A stretch of 64,000 bases of DNA from Hyphomonas polymorpha PS728 (GCF_000685315.1 NZ_ARYM01000004.1:124001-188000), one strand, 5' to 3'. Shown: positions 45,468-53,922, counted from the stretch's first letter. Notes: a model not told the origin generated them from the sequence alone. Numbers and translations are program-made.

Positions 45468-45898
45468 TTATCCTGGATACAAACGTGGTTTCGGAAGGGA
45501 TGAAGCCCGAACCGGATGCTCGCGTGCGAGACTGGCTTGATTCACAAGCGGCAGAGACGCTGTTTCTGACCAGCATCACTGTTGCCGAACTGAAGTTCGG
45601 AGCTGGCGCGCTTCAGGGCGGAAAACGCAAGGAGCGGCTTATTCGCGCGATCGATGGGCTGCTTGACCTTTTTGCCGGCCGGATCCTGGCGTTCGACTTT
45701 GACGCAGCGGCGCGCTACGCCGACATCGCGGTAGCTGCCCGCGCTGCCGGACGCGGCTTTCCGACCCCGGACGGCTACATTGCAGCAATCGCATCGGCCC
45801 GGAACTTCAGTGTCGCCACGCGCGACGGCAGCGCCTTCGCCGCAGCTGGCCTTCGTATCATAAATCCCTGGACCGCAGGGCCAGGGATTGTTGCCTGA
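45464..45898 (+). CDS. PIN-domain toxin (FitB/VapC type)
   Basis: 144 residues. PIN RNase: first acidic residue in MIILDTNVVSE, the second in TVAELKFGA and the C-terminal acidic cluster in TPDGYIAAIA, followed by FSVATRDGSAFAAAGLRIINPW, characteristic of the FitB branch. It cleaves RNA (often tRNA) when free of antitoxin. The module probably stabilises the island. Confidence 0.92.
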   Translation: MIILDTNVVSEGMKPEPDARVRDWLDSQAAETLFLTSITVAELKFGAGALQGGKRKERLIRAIDGLLDLFAGRILAFDFDAAARYADIAVAARAAGRGFPTPDGYIAAIASARNFSVATRDGSAFAAAGLRIINPWTAGPGIVA

Positions 45899-46081
45899 AC
45901 TCCGCCTGATGAACTCTTGCCGGCAACGGCGCGCAGCACCGCACAGGACTTGATCCGCATCGGCCCTGATCGGCGGGAATGCCGCCTGGAACCTCAGGCC
46001 AGATTCCGGCGAACGCAGCAGGAAGCCCTCAAGAATATCGATAGGCAACAGGACCAACTCCCGGTCCGCATCCCATCGCCA

Positions 46082-46624
46082 TCAGCGGCAATCACCTTCG
46101 AGAAGAGGATGCGGGACGCTGCGTTTGACGATGCGCGCGACCGGCCGGATCCGCGCCCGGTCAATGAACTCTGCCTGCGGATCGAGGGACGCCCGCAGGA
46201 CCGGCCAGTCGGAAGCATGGCGGAGCGCGGCCCTGAGCGAGAGATCAAACTCCCCGATTATCTCGATGGCTTCCATGACTTCCGGCGCCTCGGCAATCGC
46301 CTGCTCAAAGCGTTCGCGCTTGTCAGCCGGGCTGCGCGTGAGGGCGAGGTCAATCCACGTAACCGGCCAGGCCTCGAAGATGGAAGGATCGAGCTCGGCC
46401 ATATAGCGCACCACCGCGCCGGACTCTTCAAGGCGCCGCAGACGATGGAGCGTTCCGCTGTGGGAAAGCTCGATGCGCCGGGCAATGTCCTGGATCGAGG
46501 CGCGCGCGCCGGTCTGCAGGAGGCGGAGGATCTTGAGGTCAATCCCGTCAAGTCTGGCCCCGGAAGGCGCATAGAGTGGCGGAAGCGGCAACGTCGCTCC
46601 CCGGTTGTGGTCATCTGGAGTCAT
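46082..46624 (-). CDS. Lrp/AsnC-family transcriptional regulator
   Basis: 180 residues. Winged HTH at about 25-75 (LDGIDLKILRLLQTGARASIQDIARRIELSHSGTLHRLRRLEESGAVVRY) and the RAM effector domain after it (VMEAIEIIGEFDLSLRAAL). Lrp proteins bind amino acids and regulate transport or metabolism. No target is adjacent: it stands alone between toxin-antitoxin modules, so it may be cargo that lost its partner. The N-terminal 20 residues may be overextended. Confidence 0.88.
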   Translation of the reverse strand: MTPDDHNRGATLPLPPLYAPSGARLDGIDLKILRLLQTGARASIQDIARRIELSHSGTLHRLRRLEESGAVVRYMAELDPSIFEAWPVTWIDLALTRSPADKRERFEQAIAEAPEVMEAIEIIGEFDLSLRAALRHASDWPVLRASLDPQAEFIDRARIRPVARIVKRSVPHPLLEGDCR

Positions 46625-47320
46625 CGGAACGTCTGTCGGCAGTTGTATCCGTTCTGGAAACCCTATCAGTGGGAACTTAACTAAAACCTAAACGGGAATC
46701 TTAATGCTCGCCAAAGGTGGAATCCTGATCCTTCAGGAAGTATGATATCCGCGTATGTTTCTGCGGCTGATGCAAATGACGAAGTTGTCCTTGATGCTTT
46801 GCAGGAAGATCAAGCCTGCCTAATATGAACAGGATGCGAACTGACCTCGACCAATTCAGGCAGGGTCCGTGGCATGCACCCGGAGGACAAGGTTTTTCCG
46901 GGAAGAACCGGCATGCAGCCACTGGCGCCCCTTTTTTGGCATTTATACGCCCTATTTTTGGTTGTGTTATGCCCTATTTTTGATGTTGATCTGATTTGCT
47001 TGCGCAACGGGCTTTATGCGCCGCACATCTTTCAGTCCGTTCAGCGCTTCCGGAAGAAGGTTACCAACTGGCGCGGCTCTGTCGACTTCTGATCATGATC
47101 CGTTCGGTTGCGCCTGCGCTCTCCAGAGCCCGGCACAGATCCCATCCTTCGCCATCAAGTCGCAAAGGCAGCCTCCCTTGGCGATCTGGCCATTCAACAA
47201 TAAAGTATCTTTGCAGTGCGATCAGTCATCAGCTTTGACGCATAGAGGCGGACTCTCTCACAAAGATCCGCACACGCATTTTCTTCCAGATACCCCAGCC
47301 GGTCGTTATCAGACATGAAA
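46625..47320. other. 696-base region with iteron-like repeats
   Basis: No gene could be supported. AT-rich patches flank three tandem repeats at 46927-46992 (listed separately). Small open frames (for example 46701-46922 and 46874-47092) lack ribosome sites and family resemblance. The right part is simply downstream of the hipA gene. Confidence 0.45.
46927..46992. repeat. Three tandem 22-bp iteron-like repeats
   Basis: The 12-base core GCCC(C/T)(T/A)TTTTTG occurs at 46927-46938, 46949-46960 and 46971-46982, exactly 22 bp apart each time; the last two copies are identical over the core. Regular two-turn spacing on one face of the helix is typical of iterons or multi-site operators. Confidence 0.65.
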
Positions 47321-48613
47321 CTAGTCGGCCCATTTCCGAAGATCCGACAAGGCATCCGGAAGGCTGTCGAAGGCATAAGGGTGCAGGAACTGCCTACGCC
47401 ATAAATACTTTTCATCAACTTCTGAAAGGCGGGCTTCGTTGCAGACACCCCTCCAACCCGAAGAGATGGCACCTACCTGCATCCTGATAATGTCGCACGC
47501 ATCATCCTCCGAGAGATGACATGCTGGCGCGAGGTGCAGAACGGTTGCCAGACGGCTATCGCCAGCGTTACCTGAGATCTTCATTGCCTGGTTCACCTCA
47601 CGCGCTGTGCGTGGCTGCGGACAGATATCATAGGCGGGTGTCAGGCTCAGCGTCTGACCATTCCAAAAGGCAGCATGGTTGCGCGCGTGATCGTCCGTGT
47701 TGCCCACAAGCACATTGAACACAACCCGCTTGTAGAGCTCCCTTAGCGTATCGCGCGGGCTGGAAAACTCACTCCGGATACGGTGCGCCAGTTCTTCATA
47801 GGACGCGTGGCGCGCGGCGACTTCATCCAGCCCGAAAAGCGTCAGGGCAGAAACCATTGCCCGGCGCGTCCAGCCAGTACCGGAACGCTGACGGTCGAAC
47901 CGCTCCACCAGGATGATATCCTTGCCTGACGCCTGCGCGAGCGCCACTCCGGCGGCATTGATCTGGCAGGCCCTCGCCAGGCGCATGGCTATGAACTCTG
48001 CCTTTACCACGTTGAAGGTGTCCGAGGATGTTGAAAATTTTGCGATCAGCTTTCTCGTCCCATCTGTAAGGAGGGCTTTGGGCCGCGCGCCGCCGATAGA
48101 GCTGCCATGATGAAGCGCCTGGTCGAGCTCGGGATGCAGGGGTTCACCCGCAAGTACTTTCTCTGCCGATGCCTGAAGCTCGGCCAGTGTCGCTTCGCCT
48201 CCGCGTCGCGGCGCGTAATCCGTTGGGCTGGCCTGAAAGTCCAGGGCTCCGATCCGATCGGACCCTGATTCCAGAAGATAGGTGAGTTCATCAAACTCGA
48301 CGGTAGCCGCTTCAGTGCCTTTGCTACCAGTCAGACGGTTGACAATAACGCGGCGGCCCCAGGCATCGGGAGCGCCATCGCGTAGGCAATTTGCGATCGA
48401 CAGCGGCGGGTGTGGCGCGATGACGCCCGCTTCCAGGGGCAGCTCCTCCCGATAGATTGGAATAGCATCGCCCCGCGCGAGATAGGAGCGTCCGTAGTTA
48501 AAGACGAAGATCTCCCCTCGCTTCTCGATCCGCCCCGCGACGATCGGCTCCGTGGCGCCTGGAAGGCAGATCCAGACATAGGCTTCGTCAGGCTGGGGAC
48601 GCTCAGAAGTCAT
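47321..48613 (-). CDS. hipA: HipA-family serine/threonine kinase toxin
   Basis: 430 residues, full length for HipA. N-terminal subdomain to about 120, a Ser-containing loop SSIGGARPK at 171-179 (the autophosphorylation region in HipA), the ATP-binding lysine in KLIAKF (188-193), ILVERFDR (about 234-241), the catalytic loop VGNTDDHARN at 303-312 and LTPAYDICP with the metal-binding Asp. It phosphorylates a translation factor or tRNA synthetase to cause dormancy in known cases. It overlaps hipB by 11 bases. All key motifs are intact. Confidence 0.92.
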   Translation of the reverse strand: MTSERPQPDEAYVWICLPGATEPIVAGRIEKRGEIFVFNYGRSYLARGDAIPIYREELPLEAGVIAPHPPLSIANCLRDGAPDAWGRRVIVNRLTGSKGTEAATVEFDELTYLLESGSDRIGALDFQASPTDYAPRRGGEATLAELQASAEKVLAGEPLHPELDQALHHGSSIGGARPKALLTDGTRKLIAKFSTSSDTFNVVKAEFIAMRLARACQINAAGVALAQASGKDIILVERFDRQRSGTGWTRRAMVSALTLFGLDEVAARHASYEELAHRIRSEFSSPRDTLRELYKRVVFNVLVGNTDDHARNHAAFWNGQTLSLTPAYDICPQPRTAREVNQAMKISGNAGDSRLATVLHLAPACHLSEDDACDIIRMQVGAISSGWRGVCNEARLSEVDEKYLWRRQFLHPYAFDSLPDALSDLRKWAD

Positions 48614-48938
48614 CCTTCACATCCTTGCTTGTGTTCCGAACGGAGGCTGGCAGGAGTGCCAGCTTGTCGTCGACGCGGTCAATCTGGGCGGCCAGCCGGC
48701 CCGGCGCCTCCACAAATAGCGGCACCCCCGTCAGGACGGCGGCCTCGAAGACAAGGCCAATCTCAACCCCCGGCTCTCCCTGCTCGATGCGCCAGAGCGT
48801 GGAACGCGCAATTCCGATCCGCTCCGCCAGCTCGGCGGCAGAAATCTGACGCCGTTTGCGCGCAAGCTGAATTTGCTTGCCCATCAGAACAAGCGCTTCT
48901 CTCGCGGTGGCCGAATATACACGCTGTTGCTTTGCCAT
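48603..48938 (-). CDS. hipB: HipB-family XRE antitoxin
   Basis: 111 residues from ATG 48938; the longer frame to 49031 crosses the promoter repeats and is rejected. XRE HTH at about 19-72 (MGKQIQLARKRRQISAAELAERIGIARSTLWRIEQGEPGVEIGLVFEAAVLTGV). It neutralises and co-represses with the HipA encoded directly after it. Two TGTTCGCTT direct repeats sit in its promoter. Confidence 0.9.
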   Translation of the reverse strand: MAKQQRVYSATAREALVLMGKQIQLARKRRQISAAELAERIGIARSTLWRIEQGEPGVEIGLVFEAAVLTGVPLFVEAPGRLAAQIDRVDDKLALLPASVRNTSKDVKDDF

Positions 48939-48950
48939 AAGACGCCCTAA

Positions 48951-48990
48951 TGTTCGCTTTATCGAGCACCAAATAGGTTCATGTTCGCTT
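48951..48990. promoter_or_regulatory. Direct-repeat operators of the hipBA operon
   Basis: TGTTCGCTT occurs at 48951-48959 and 48982-48990, 31 bp apart (three helical turns), immediately upstream of the hipB start at 48938. The placement fits HipB autorepression. Confidence 0.6.
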
Positions 48991-49066
48991 AATGCAACAT
49001 TTTGTATTGAACAAGACGGGAAGCAAAACACACTTTACGTAGAATGCATGCCTGATTTTTCACACA

Positions 49067-49246
49067 ATGAGCAAGGCGCCTCACCGCGCGCGGCTGGCCC
49101 GGCCGGGGCACAAAACCTTTGCGGGGCTGGTCGCAGATATGGCCGAAGGTCTGCAAATTGATCTCCAGCGCCACTTCGCGATTGCCATTGAGCGAACCAC
49201 CACACGCATTGAAAATGGCGCTCAGGAAGTTCTGGATAACGCTTAG
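49067..49246 (+). CDS. Possible small hypothetical protein
   Basis: A 59-residue open frame from ATG 49067 (MSKAPHRARLARPGHKT...). It has a basic N-terminus and an amphipathic helix-rich remainder (FAGLVADMAEGLQIDLQ). No good ribosome site and no recognised family. It lies divergent from hipB in the gap before the second HipB gene. It may be chance or a remnant. Confidence 0.2.
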   Translation: MSKAPHRARLARPGHKTFAGLVADMAEGLQIDLQRHFAIAIERTTTRIENGAQEVLDNA

Positions 49247-49609
49247 CCGGGCCTTGAGCCGTTATCCGACCTTATTGCCCCGCCCTGACAGGCGTTGCCT
49301 TGAGCACGGCCGAACGCCCCTCTTCGGACGGGCCCGGGCTGCAAGGGAATACCTATGCGCGCTGCCGCCGCTTCCGCGGATAGCCTGTCCGGGAAGGGAA
49401 AGCGAGACGCGCCATTTCCGCCCGCCCATCTAGCGCAATAGGGGGCGCTCCCAGGCTGAAGGCGGTCCGGCACGCCTCGTGCGGGTACTGGCAGGCAGCT
49501 GCGCTGCGCACGGATTTATGACCACTTTCGCGAAAATGGTCATATTATCTGCAATTTCTAATAGTTTATCATATATGGCGCTTTAACGGCTTTATAGCAC
49601 TAAATTTGG
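49247..49609. other. Intergenic region with HipB-type operator
   Basis: 363 bases without a convincing gene. The left part is GC-rich; the right 110 bases turn AT-rich and hold a 26-bp palindrome and the promoter of the second hipB. Confidence 0.45.
49518..49543. promoter_or_regulatory. 26-bp near-perfect palindromic operator of the second hipB
   Basis: Outer arms ATGACCA (49518-49524) and TGGTCAT (49537-49543) enclose the perfect palindrome TTTCGCGAAA (49526-49535); only the pair at 49525/49536 fails to match. It lies about 67 bases upstream of the HTH gene and is its likely autorepression site. Confidence 0.7.
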
Positions 49610-49984
49610 GTGATTATTGTGAGTTCTCCAAAATCGGGATCTGCCCTGGCCCAGTTGGGGCGGGATGTGCGTGCTGCCCGTATCCGGCGGCGGATTACGG
49701 CGGCTGACCTGGCTGGGCGCGCCGGCACGTCCCCGAACACCATCGGACGGCTGGAAAAAGGAGATCGGGGGGTTGGCATCGGTACGCTTGCCGACGTCTT
49801 GGTCGTGCTGGGGCTGATAGCCCGCCTAAGCGATCTGCTCGACCTGCGTCATGACGAGCTTGGCCTCGCCCTGACAGATCAACAGACTCCGCAGCGCGCG
49901 CGCCCGCGCAGATCGGCGGGCAAAGCCAAGTCAGGGGCACACAAAAAGCTCTCGGCGACGGACCCTGACGGAGCCGCGTTCTGA
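49610..49984 (+). CDS. HipB-like XRE antitoxin (partner broken)
   Basis: 124 residues from GTG 49610 (a second GTG at 49619 is possible). HTH at about 15-70 (LGRDVRAARIRRRITAADLAGRAGTSPNTIGRLEKGDRGVGIGTLADVLVVLGL), then a basic tail (RARPRRSAGKAKSGAHKK). It is followed with a one-base overlap (TGATG) by the start of a hipA whose body is missing, so this antitoxin is an orphan. It might still repress its own promoter or interact with the intact HipA nearby. Confidence 0.85.
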   Translation: MIIVSSPKSGSALAQLGRDVRAARIRRRITAADLAGRAGTSPNTIGRLEKGDRGVGIGTLADVLVVLGLIARLSDLLDLRHDELGLALTDQQTPQRARPRRSAGKAKSGAHKKLSATDPDGAAF

Positions 49985-50196
49985 TGGCGGAGCAAAGCGC
50001 GCGCGTTGCCCTGGGCGAAGGCCTTGTTGCGGTCGGCCAACTCCGCTTTACACGGACGGGTCCACGGCAGTTTTCGACCTTTACCTATGATCCGGGCCGT
50101 TTAAATGGATACTCTGTTCGCTGCGGAAATGCGCATATCGGCGGACATCACGAAAGGCATACTAAGCCGCAGGCCTGGAGGAATTGGAACGTTTGA
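49984..50196 (+). pseudogene. Truncated hipA, N-terminal fragment
   Basis: Only the first 40 or so residues (MAEQSARVALGEGLVAVGQLRF...QFSTFTYDPGRLNGY) resemble the N-terminal subdomain of HipA. After about 50110 the similarity is lost and the frame runs into the tail of the convergent DUF2075 gene. Kinase motifs are absent, so no toxin activity is expected. The break coincides with the insertion point of the next cargo gene. Confidence 0.7.
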
Positions 50197-52112
50197 TCAT
50201 AAAATGCCGGGGGCCGGGTGCGGTCCAACGCTTCCCCTTCGGGTACAAAAATGACCATGCCTTGGCGCGCGCGGGTCAGAATAACGCGGTAGGCATTGCG
50301 CAAATATGTTTGACGCTCCGGTGCATTCACCTTCTGCCAGTTTGTTCCTTTGAAGGCGTGCGCGGTCCAGGCATCCTTCTGATAGCGAAGGTCCCCATCC
50401 CAGCTGACACAGGCCCAATCGACTTCTAGTCCTTGCACGTCGAATTCTGTGGCGACCTCCTCCAGATAAAACGCGGAGCGAACATCATCGGGCCCGTTTA
50501 GGAACCAATTGGCAGGATCTATCTTTGCCCGGACGTTCAGGCCTTCAGGCCGCAGCCGCAGCGCGCCGGAAGAAGCCATAATCCCATACCGCTCACTCCC
50601 GCGCGCCTGTTGGCGTAGCCATGCGCGCGCTTCGTCAATATTCCGGGTCAGCACGATCGGGTAGCGATCCTGGATCTTAGTATAGGCCTGCGCGGCCAAG
50701 TCTGCGCGATTGTCTAAGAGATGTCCGACAAACTCGGAGAGAGCCTCAGCCCGAAAGGAGCGCATCGCGACCCCGAGATGCAAATCAGGTTGCCAGGTGA
50801 CCTGCTCATTTGCCGTCAACGCTTCCGCCGACGCCTGCAAACCATAATGGGGATCGCTCAGACGGTCTGAGAGATGGACGCGCCAGTTTGGATAGTGCAC
50901 GCGCAGCGCCGACATCCATTCGGACAATCCTGCTTCGCCGGTATTGATCTCTTGTCCGCCGCCCACAAGGCAAATGATGACGCACCAATCTTCGTGGCGA
51001 TCCATCACGCTGATCAGAAACTCAGGCTCTGACTGATCAAACCCTACCTGACCGCGCTTGGCCTGCATAAATTTCGACGCTTGATCTCTGTCCCATGCGC
51101 GTTGGGCCTCATCGAAGATAACGATCCGTTCGGGCGGGGCGTTTAGGTCCCTGAGCGCTTCATCGCGAAAATGGTGGATGTTTTGAACAAAGCTCGCAAC
51201 TTCCCGTGCCGCATCTTGTTTTTTGCACCCGGTGCGCGCGCACTGATCGCGCGCGAGCGCTTCTCGCAACACCGTTACGAGCGGGCCATTGCCCGACAAG
51301 AAGACCGCCTTCTCCGCGTCGTCTTGCTGAACACTGGCCGTGGCAATGTTTAAGCCCGCTAAGGTTTTGCCTGAGCCCGGGACCCCTGTGACAAAGCAAA
51401 TGGTCTTTGACCGAGACGCCCGTGCGTCTTGGATAACAGCGCGAATACATGCCGTCGTCGTATTGAGATTTTTAGCGCCGGCATCAGAGCGTGCAATCTC
51501 CTCGACCGCATGGTCCTGATAGAGCGCTTGTGCCGCCTCTATAATGGTGGGGGTCGGCAGATAGCCAGACACTGCCCATGCCGCAGCCTCCAGAACGCGA
51601 GGCACGGCGTTACCGAGAGCCGCTTCAATGACGGGAAGCAGATGGTCATGCGCGCAACATATCGGGGCAGCGACTTGATCGACTGCCCACTGAATATCGA
51701 CAGGACCAACATTGCCCGCCCGTGTTGCGATCAGTATGGGGAGGATGGGCACGTCATGAGAGCCACGGTGGAAGTTTTTTAGATCAAGCGCATAGTCATG
51801 CACCTGATCGATGGCTGCCCGGTCGAAGGTGTCAGAGCCGACTTTAAATTCGATCACAAACACTATGCCGGCCAGAAGCAAGACGACATCGGCCCGCTTT
51901 CCCATGCGCGGTATCGCAAACTCAAAGAAGATCGTCCCAGAGTCCAGCCCTGCCAAGGCTTGCTGCAGCAAATCAATCTGAACCAGCCACGCGTCGCGCT
52001 GCGTGCCTTCGAGCGCAAAATGATGCGACCGGCTGAGCTCGCCCAGGATCGTGTCCCGCGGCGTGGTCAGAAAAGTCGCTAAAGGCGCATGATAGTATGA
52101 TGTTTGAAGCAC
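50148..52112 (-). CDS. PD-(D/E)XK nuclease-DUF2075 helicase protein
   Basis: About 654 residues from GTG 52112, where family similarity begins (LQTSYYHAPLATFL); an ATG at 52229 would add 39 unlike residues. Residues about 60-95 show a nuclease-like core: FEFAIPRMGKRADVVLLL followed by FVIEFKVG (D...ExK). The motor domain follows with Walker A GVPGSGKT at about 243-250, DEAQ at 334-337, and the C-terminal SF1-type elements VDWACV and NAYRVILTRARQGM. It is a single-protein nuclease-helicase candidate for phage or plasmid defence (inference); DUF2075 proteins have no settled function. Confidence 0.8.
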   Translation of the reverse strand: MLQTSYYHAPLATFLTTPRDTILGELSRSHHFALEGTQRDAWLVQIDLLQQALAGLDSGTIFFEFAIPRMGKRADVVLLLAGIVFVIEFKVGSDTFDRAAIDQVHDYALDLKNFHRGSHDVPILPILIATRAGNVGPVDIQWAVDQVAAPICCAHDHLLPVIEAALGNAVPRVLEAAAWAVSGYLPTPTIIEAAQALYQDHAVEEIARSDAGAKNLNTTTACIRAVIQDARASRSKTICFVTGVPGSGKTLAGLNIATASVQQDDAEKAVFLSGNGPLVTVLREALARDQCARTGCKKQDAAREVASFVQNIHHFRDEALRDLNAPPERIVIFDEAQRAWDRDQASKFMQAKRGQVGFDQSEPEFLISVMDRHEDWCVIICLVGGGQEINTGEAGLSEWMSALRVHYPNWRVHLSDRLSDPHYGLQASAEALTANEQVTWQPDLHLGVAMRSFRAEALSEFVGHLLDNRADLAAQAYTKIQDRYPIVLTRNIDEARAWLRQQARGSERYGIMASSGALRLRPEGLNVRAKIDPANWFLNGPDDVRSAFYLEEVATEFDVQGLEVDWACVSWDGDLRYQKDAWTAHAFKGTNWQKVNAPERQTYLRNAYRVILTRARQGMVIFVPEGEALDRTRPPAFYDQTFQFLQACGLVCLS

Positions 52113-52443
52113 CGGCGGGTTACAGATTAAGTCGCGCCTCCTGACAAGTCGCAAATCGACCGGCGCCTCTGAGCGCCCAGTTCGAGGCGGATGTTTGATG
52201 CCAAGGACAAGACCAGCCTCCCCCAACATCTCTGATCCTCAAAGCCGGTAGCGGGCGGATGGCGCCTTTGCCGGAGCGCGGTCGGCCCGCAAGGGGGCGG
52301 GGGCTTTATTGTCGCTGAACGTCTGCCGGCCTCTTACCTACAGCATCCCCTTGCGCGCCGCCTCATGCGCCCCGGCCCTGCGCCGATCCCGCCGCCCGCC
52401 ACCGCCTTCTGCGGTCAGGAACGAGACGGCGAAGGAGACTGAT
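52113..52443. other. Divergent promoter region before ardA
   Basis: 331 bases between the DUF2075 start and ardA. It includes the alternative N-terminal extension of the DUF2075 frame (to 52229). Apart from a purine-rich ribosome site before 52444, no repeat or RNA gene was seen. Confidence 0.4.
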
Positions 52444-53022
52444 ATGACCAAGCCCACCCACACCCATGCCCCCGAAACGCGCGAGGTGACCGGAAGCGGC
52501 GACGCGCCCCCGACGCAGCGCCCGCGCCTCTACGTCGCCTGCTTGGCCGCCTACAATAGCGGCATCCTGCACGGACGCTGGATCGATGTGACCACGCCCG
52601 ACGAAATCCGAGGCGAACTCACCGCCATGCTCGCTGAGAGCCCTGTCCCCGGCGCTGAGGAGTGGGCTATCCACGACCAGGAAGGCTTCGAAGACATCAG
52701 CCTTTCCGAATACGCAGACTTTGACACAGTCTGCGATCTGGCGAGCTTCCTCGCAGAACATGGTCGCCTGGGCGCAAAACTCTATGACCATTTTGGTGGG
52801 CGCCTCGATGAGACCCGGGCCGCCTTTGACGACTATGCCGGCCCGTACAAGACCGCTGCTGAATTTGCCGAGGAGGTTATCCGCGAAACAGGCACACAGA
52901 TCCCGCAATCGCTCGAATACTATATCGACTGGCAGGCCCTTGCCCGCGACATGGCACTGAATGGCGAAATCCTCGTCTTCCAGACGGGCTTCGATGAAGT
53001 CCATATCTTCTGGTCGCGGTAA
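52444..53022 (+). CDS. ardA: Antirestriction protein ArdA
   Basis: 192 residues from ATG 52444, preceded by GAAGGAGACTGAT. After a 28-residue extension the ArdA core is clear: PRLYVACLAAYNSGILHGRWIDV, EEWAIHDQEGFEDISLSEY and the C-terminal YYIDWQALARDMALNGEILVFQTGFDEVHIFW. ArdA is an acidic DNA mimic that inhibits type I restriction complexes on entry into a new host. It is first in a small operon with two hypothetical genes (14-base and 1-base gaps). Its presence next to a host-side restriction-like operon is notable. Confidence 0.9.
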   Translation: MTKPTHTHAPETREVTGSGDAPPTQRPRLYVACLAAYNSGILHGRWIDVTTPDEIRGELTAMLAESPVPGAEEWAIHDQEGFEDISLSEYADFDTVCDLASFLAEHGRLGAKLYDHFGGRLDETRAAFDDYAGPYKTAAEFAEEVIRETGTQIPQSLEYYIDWQALARDMALNGEILVFQTGFDEVHIFWSR

Positions 53023-53036
53023 GGGAGGGCGCCGCC

Positions 53037-53522
53037 ATGTTTACGGAAGGCTTTGCTTCCTTTGTCTGCCCCGGCGACGTTATCACCTGCGAGATTGAGG
53101 GCTTCACCGTCTCGGCCCGGATCATCCCGGATGATTGCCCCGATCCGCCAGACCAGCGTCAGGACGGGTTCTGGCCCTCGCTCTACAAGGACGCGCCGGG
53201 GTTCATCGGTCCCGGGAATAATTTCCGCGCCCGCTTCGCCAGGGCGCAGGCGGAAGCCGAAGCCATCATGGAAGGCTGGCGTAAAGGCGAGTGGTTCTAT
53301 TGCGGGATTGTCCTATCGGTCTCGCTGGACGGGGTGGAGCTTGCGCCCCATGCGGCGAGCCTCTGGGGTATTGAGGCCAATTATCCGGAGACGGACAACA
53401 GCTCTCTCACGGAGGTGGCCGGAAAACTCCTTCCGGAGGCGCTTGCCGCCGCCCGGGAGGTGCTGGCCCGCCTTGCGACATTGGCCCCGGATGTCCTCGC
53501 CGGCAAACACAGGGAGAGCTGA
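53037..53522 (+). CDS. Conserved hypothetical protein of the ardA operon
   Basis: 161 residues, ATG 53037 after GGGAGG. No family recognised. The N-terminal half reads as a beta-rich acidic domain (CPGDVITCEIEGFTVSARIIPDD, DQRQDGFWPSLY). The middle has WRKGEWFYCGIVLSVSLDGVEL, and the C-terminus is a long helix (LLPEALAAAREVLARLATLA). The high acidic content recalls DNA-mimic or accessory proteins of mobile elements, but this is only a guess. It is followed directly by a third gene. Confidence 0.65.
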   Translation: MFTEGFASFVCPGDVITCEIEGFTVSARIIPDDCPDPPDQRQDGFWPSLYKDAPGFIGPGNNFRARFARAQAEAEAIMEGWRKGEWFYCGIVLSVSLDGVELAPHAASLWGIEANYPETDNSSLTEVAGKLLPEALAAAREVLARLATLAPDVLAGKHRES

Positions 53523-53523
53523 C

Positions 53524-53772
53524 ATGGACCTGTTCGACCGACTGCTCGGCCCGAGGCCCACCCTGACACTTGATATCGAGCAGGGCTTTGTCACCGCCCT
53601 CTGGGTGGAGCGCCGATGCCCCCGGATCATCATCCGGGACTTCGATCTCGGCGCCAGCTCGGCCGACGCTGGCCGTGACTATTTCGGCGCGCCCTTCGTG
53701 CCGATCCGGTGGACCCTGCCGCCCTGGCAGCTCGGCCTGGCGCTCGCGCCGCAGGCCCTGTTTCCGTTCTGA
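53524..53772 (+). CDS. Small hypothetical protein of the ardA operon
   Basis: 82 residues from ATG 53524, one base after the previous stop and with GGGAGAG upstream. It begins MDLFDRLLGPRPTLTLDIEQGF and ends in a hydrophobic, proline-containing stretch (PPWQLGLALAPQALFPF). No family is recognised. Tight spacing argues for co-translation with the ardA operon. Confidence 0.55.
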   Translation: MDLFDRLLGPRPTLTLDIEQGFVTALWVERRCPRIIIRDFDLGASSADAGRDYFGAPFVPIRWTLPPWQLGLALAPQALFPF

Positions 53773-53922
53773 AAAGGTGATTGCCCCGTCGCAACCCGGC
53801 AGGGCCCACCTCCCGGCACCCGTCGCCATGATGTCTGCCCCCGGGTCTCCGCGCGCCGGCTCAGCGAACCCGGAGCCACCCCGCTTGAAAGTTGACTGCA
53901 TATATGCTATCAAAACTCCCTG

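Noticed and set aside
46927-46992. CRISPR-like reading of the three tandem repeats
   Set aside because: The cores are 12 bases with 10-base spacers and no cas genes; the period fits iterons or operators, not a CRISPR array.
46701-47092. Small overlapping frames on both strands near the iterons
   Set aside because: No start context or recognisable domain; they cross the repeat cluster.
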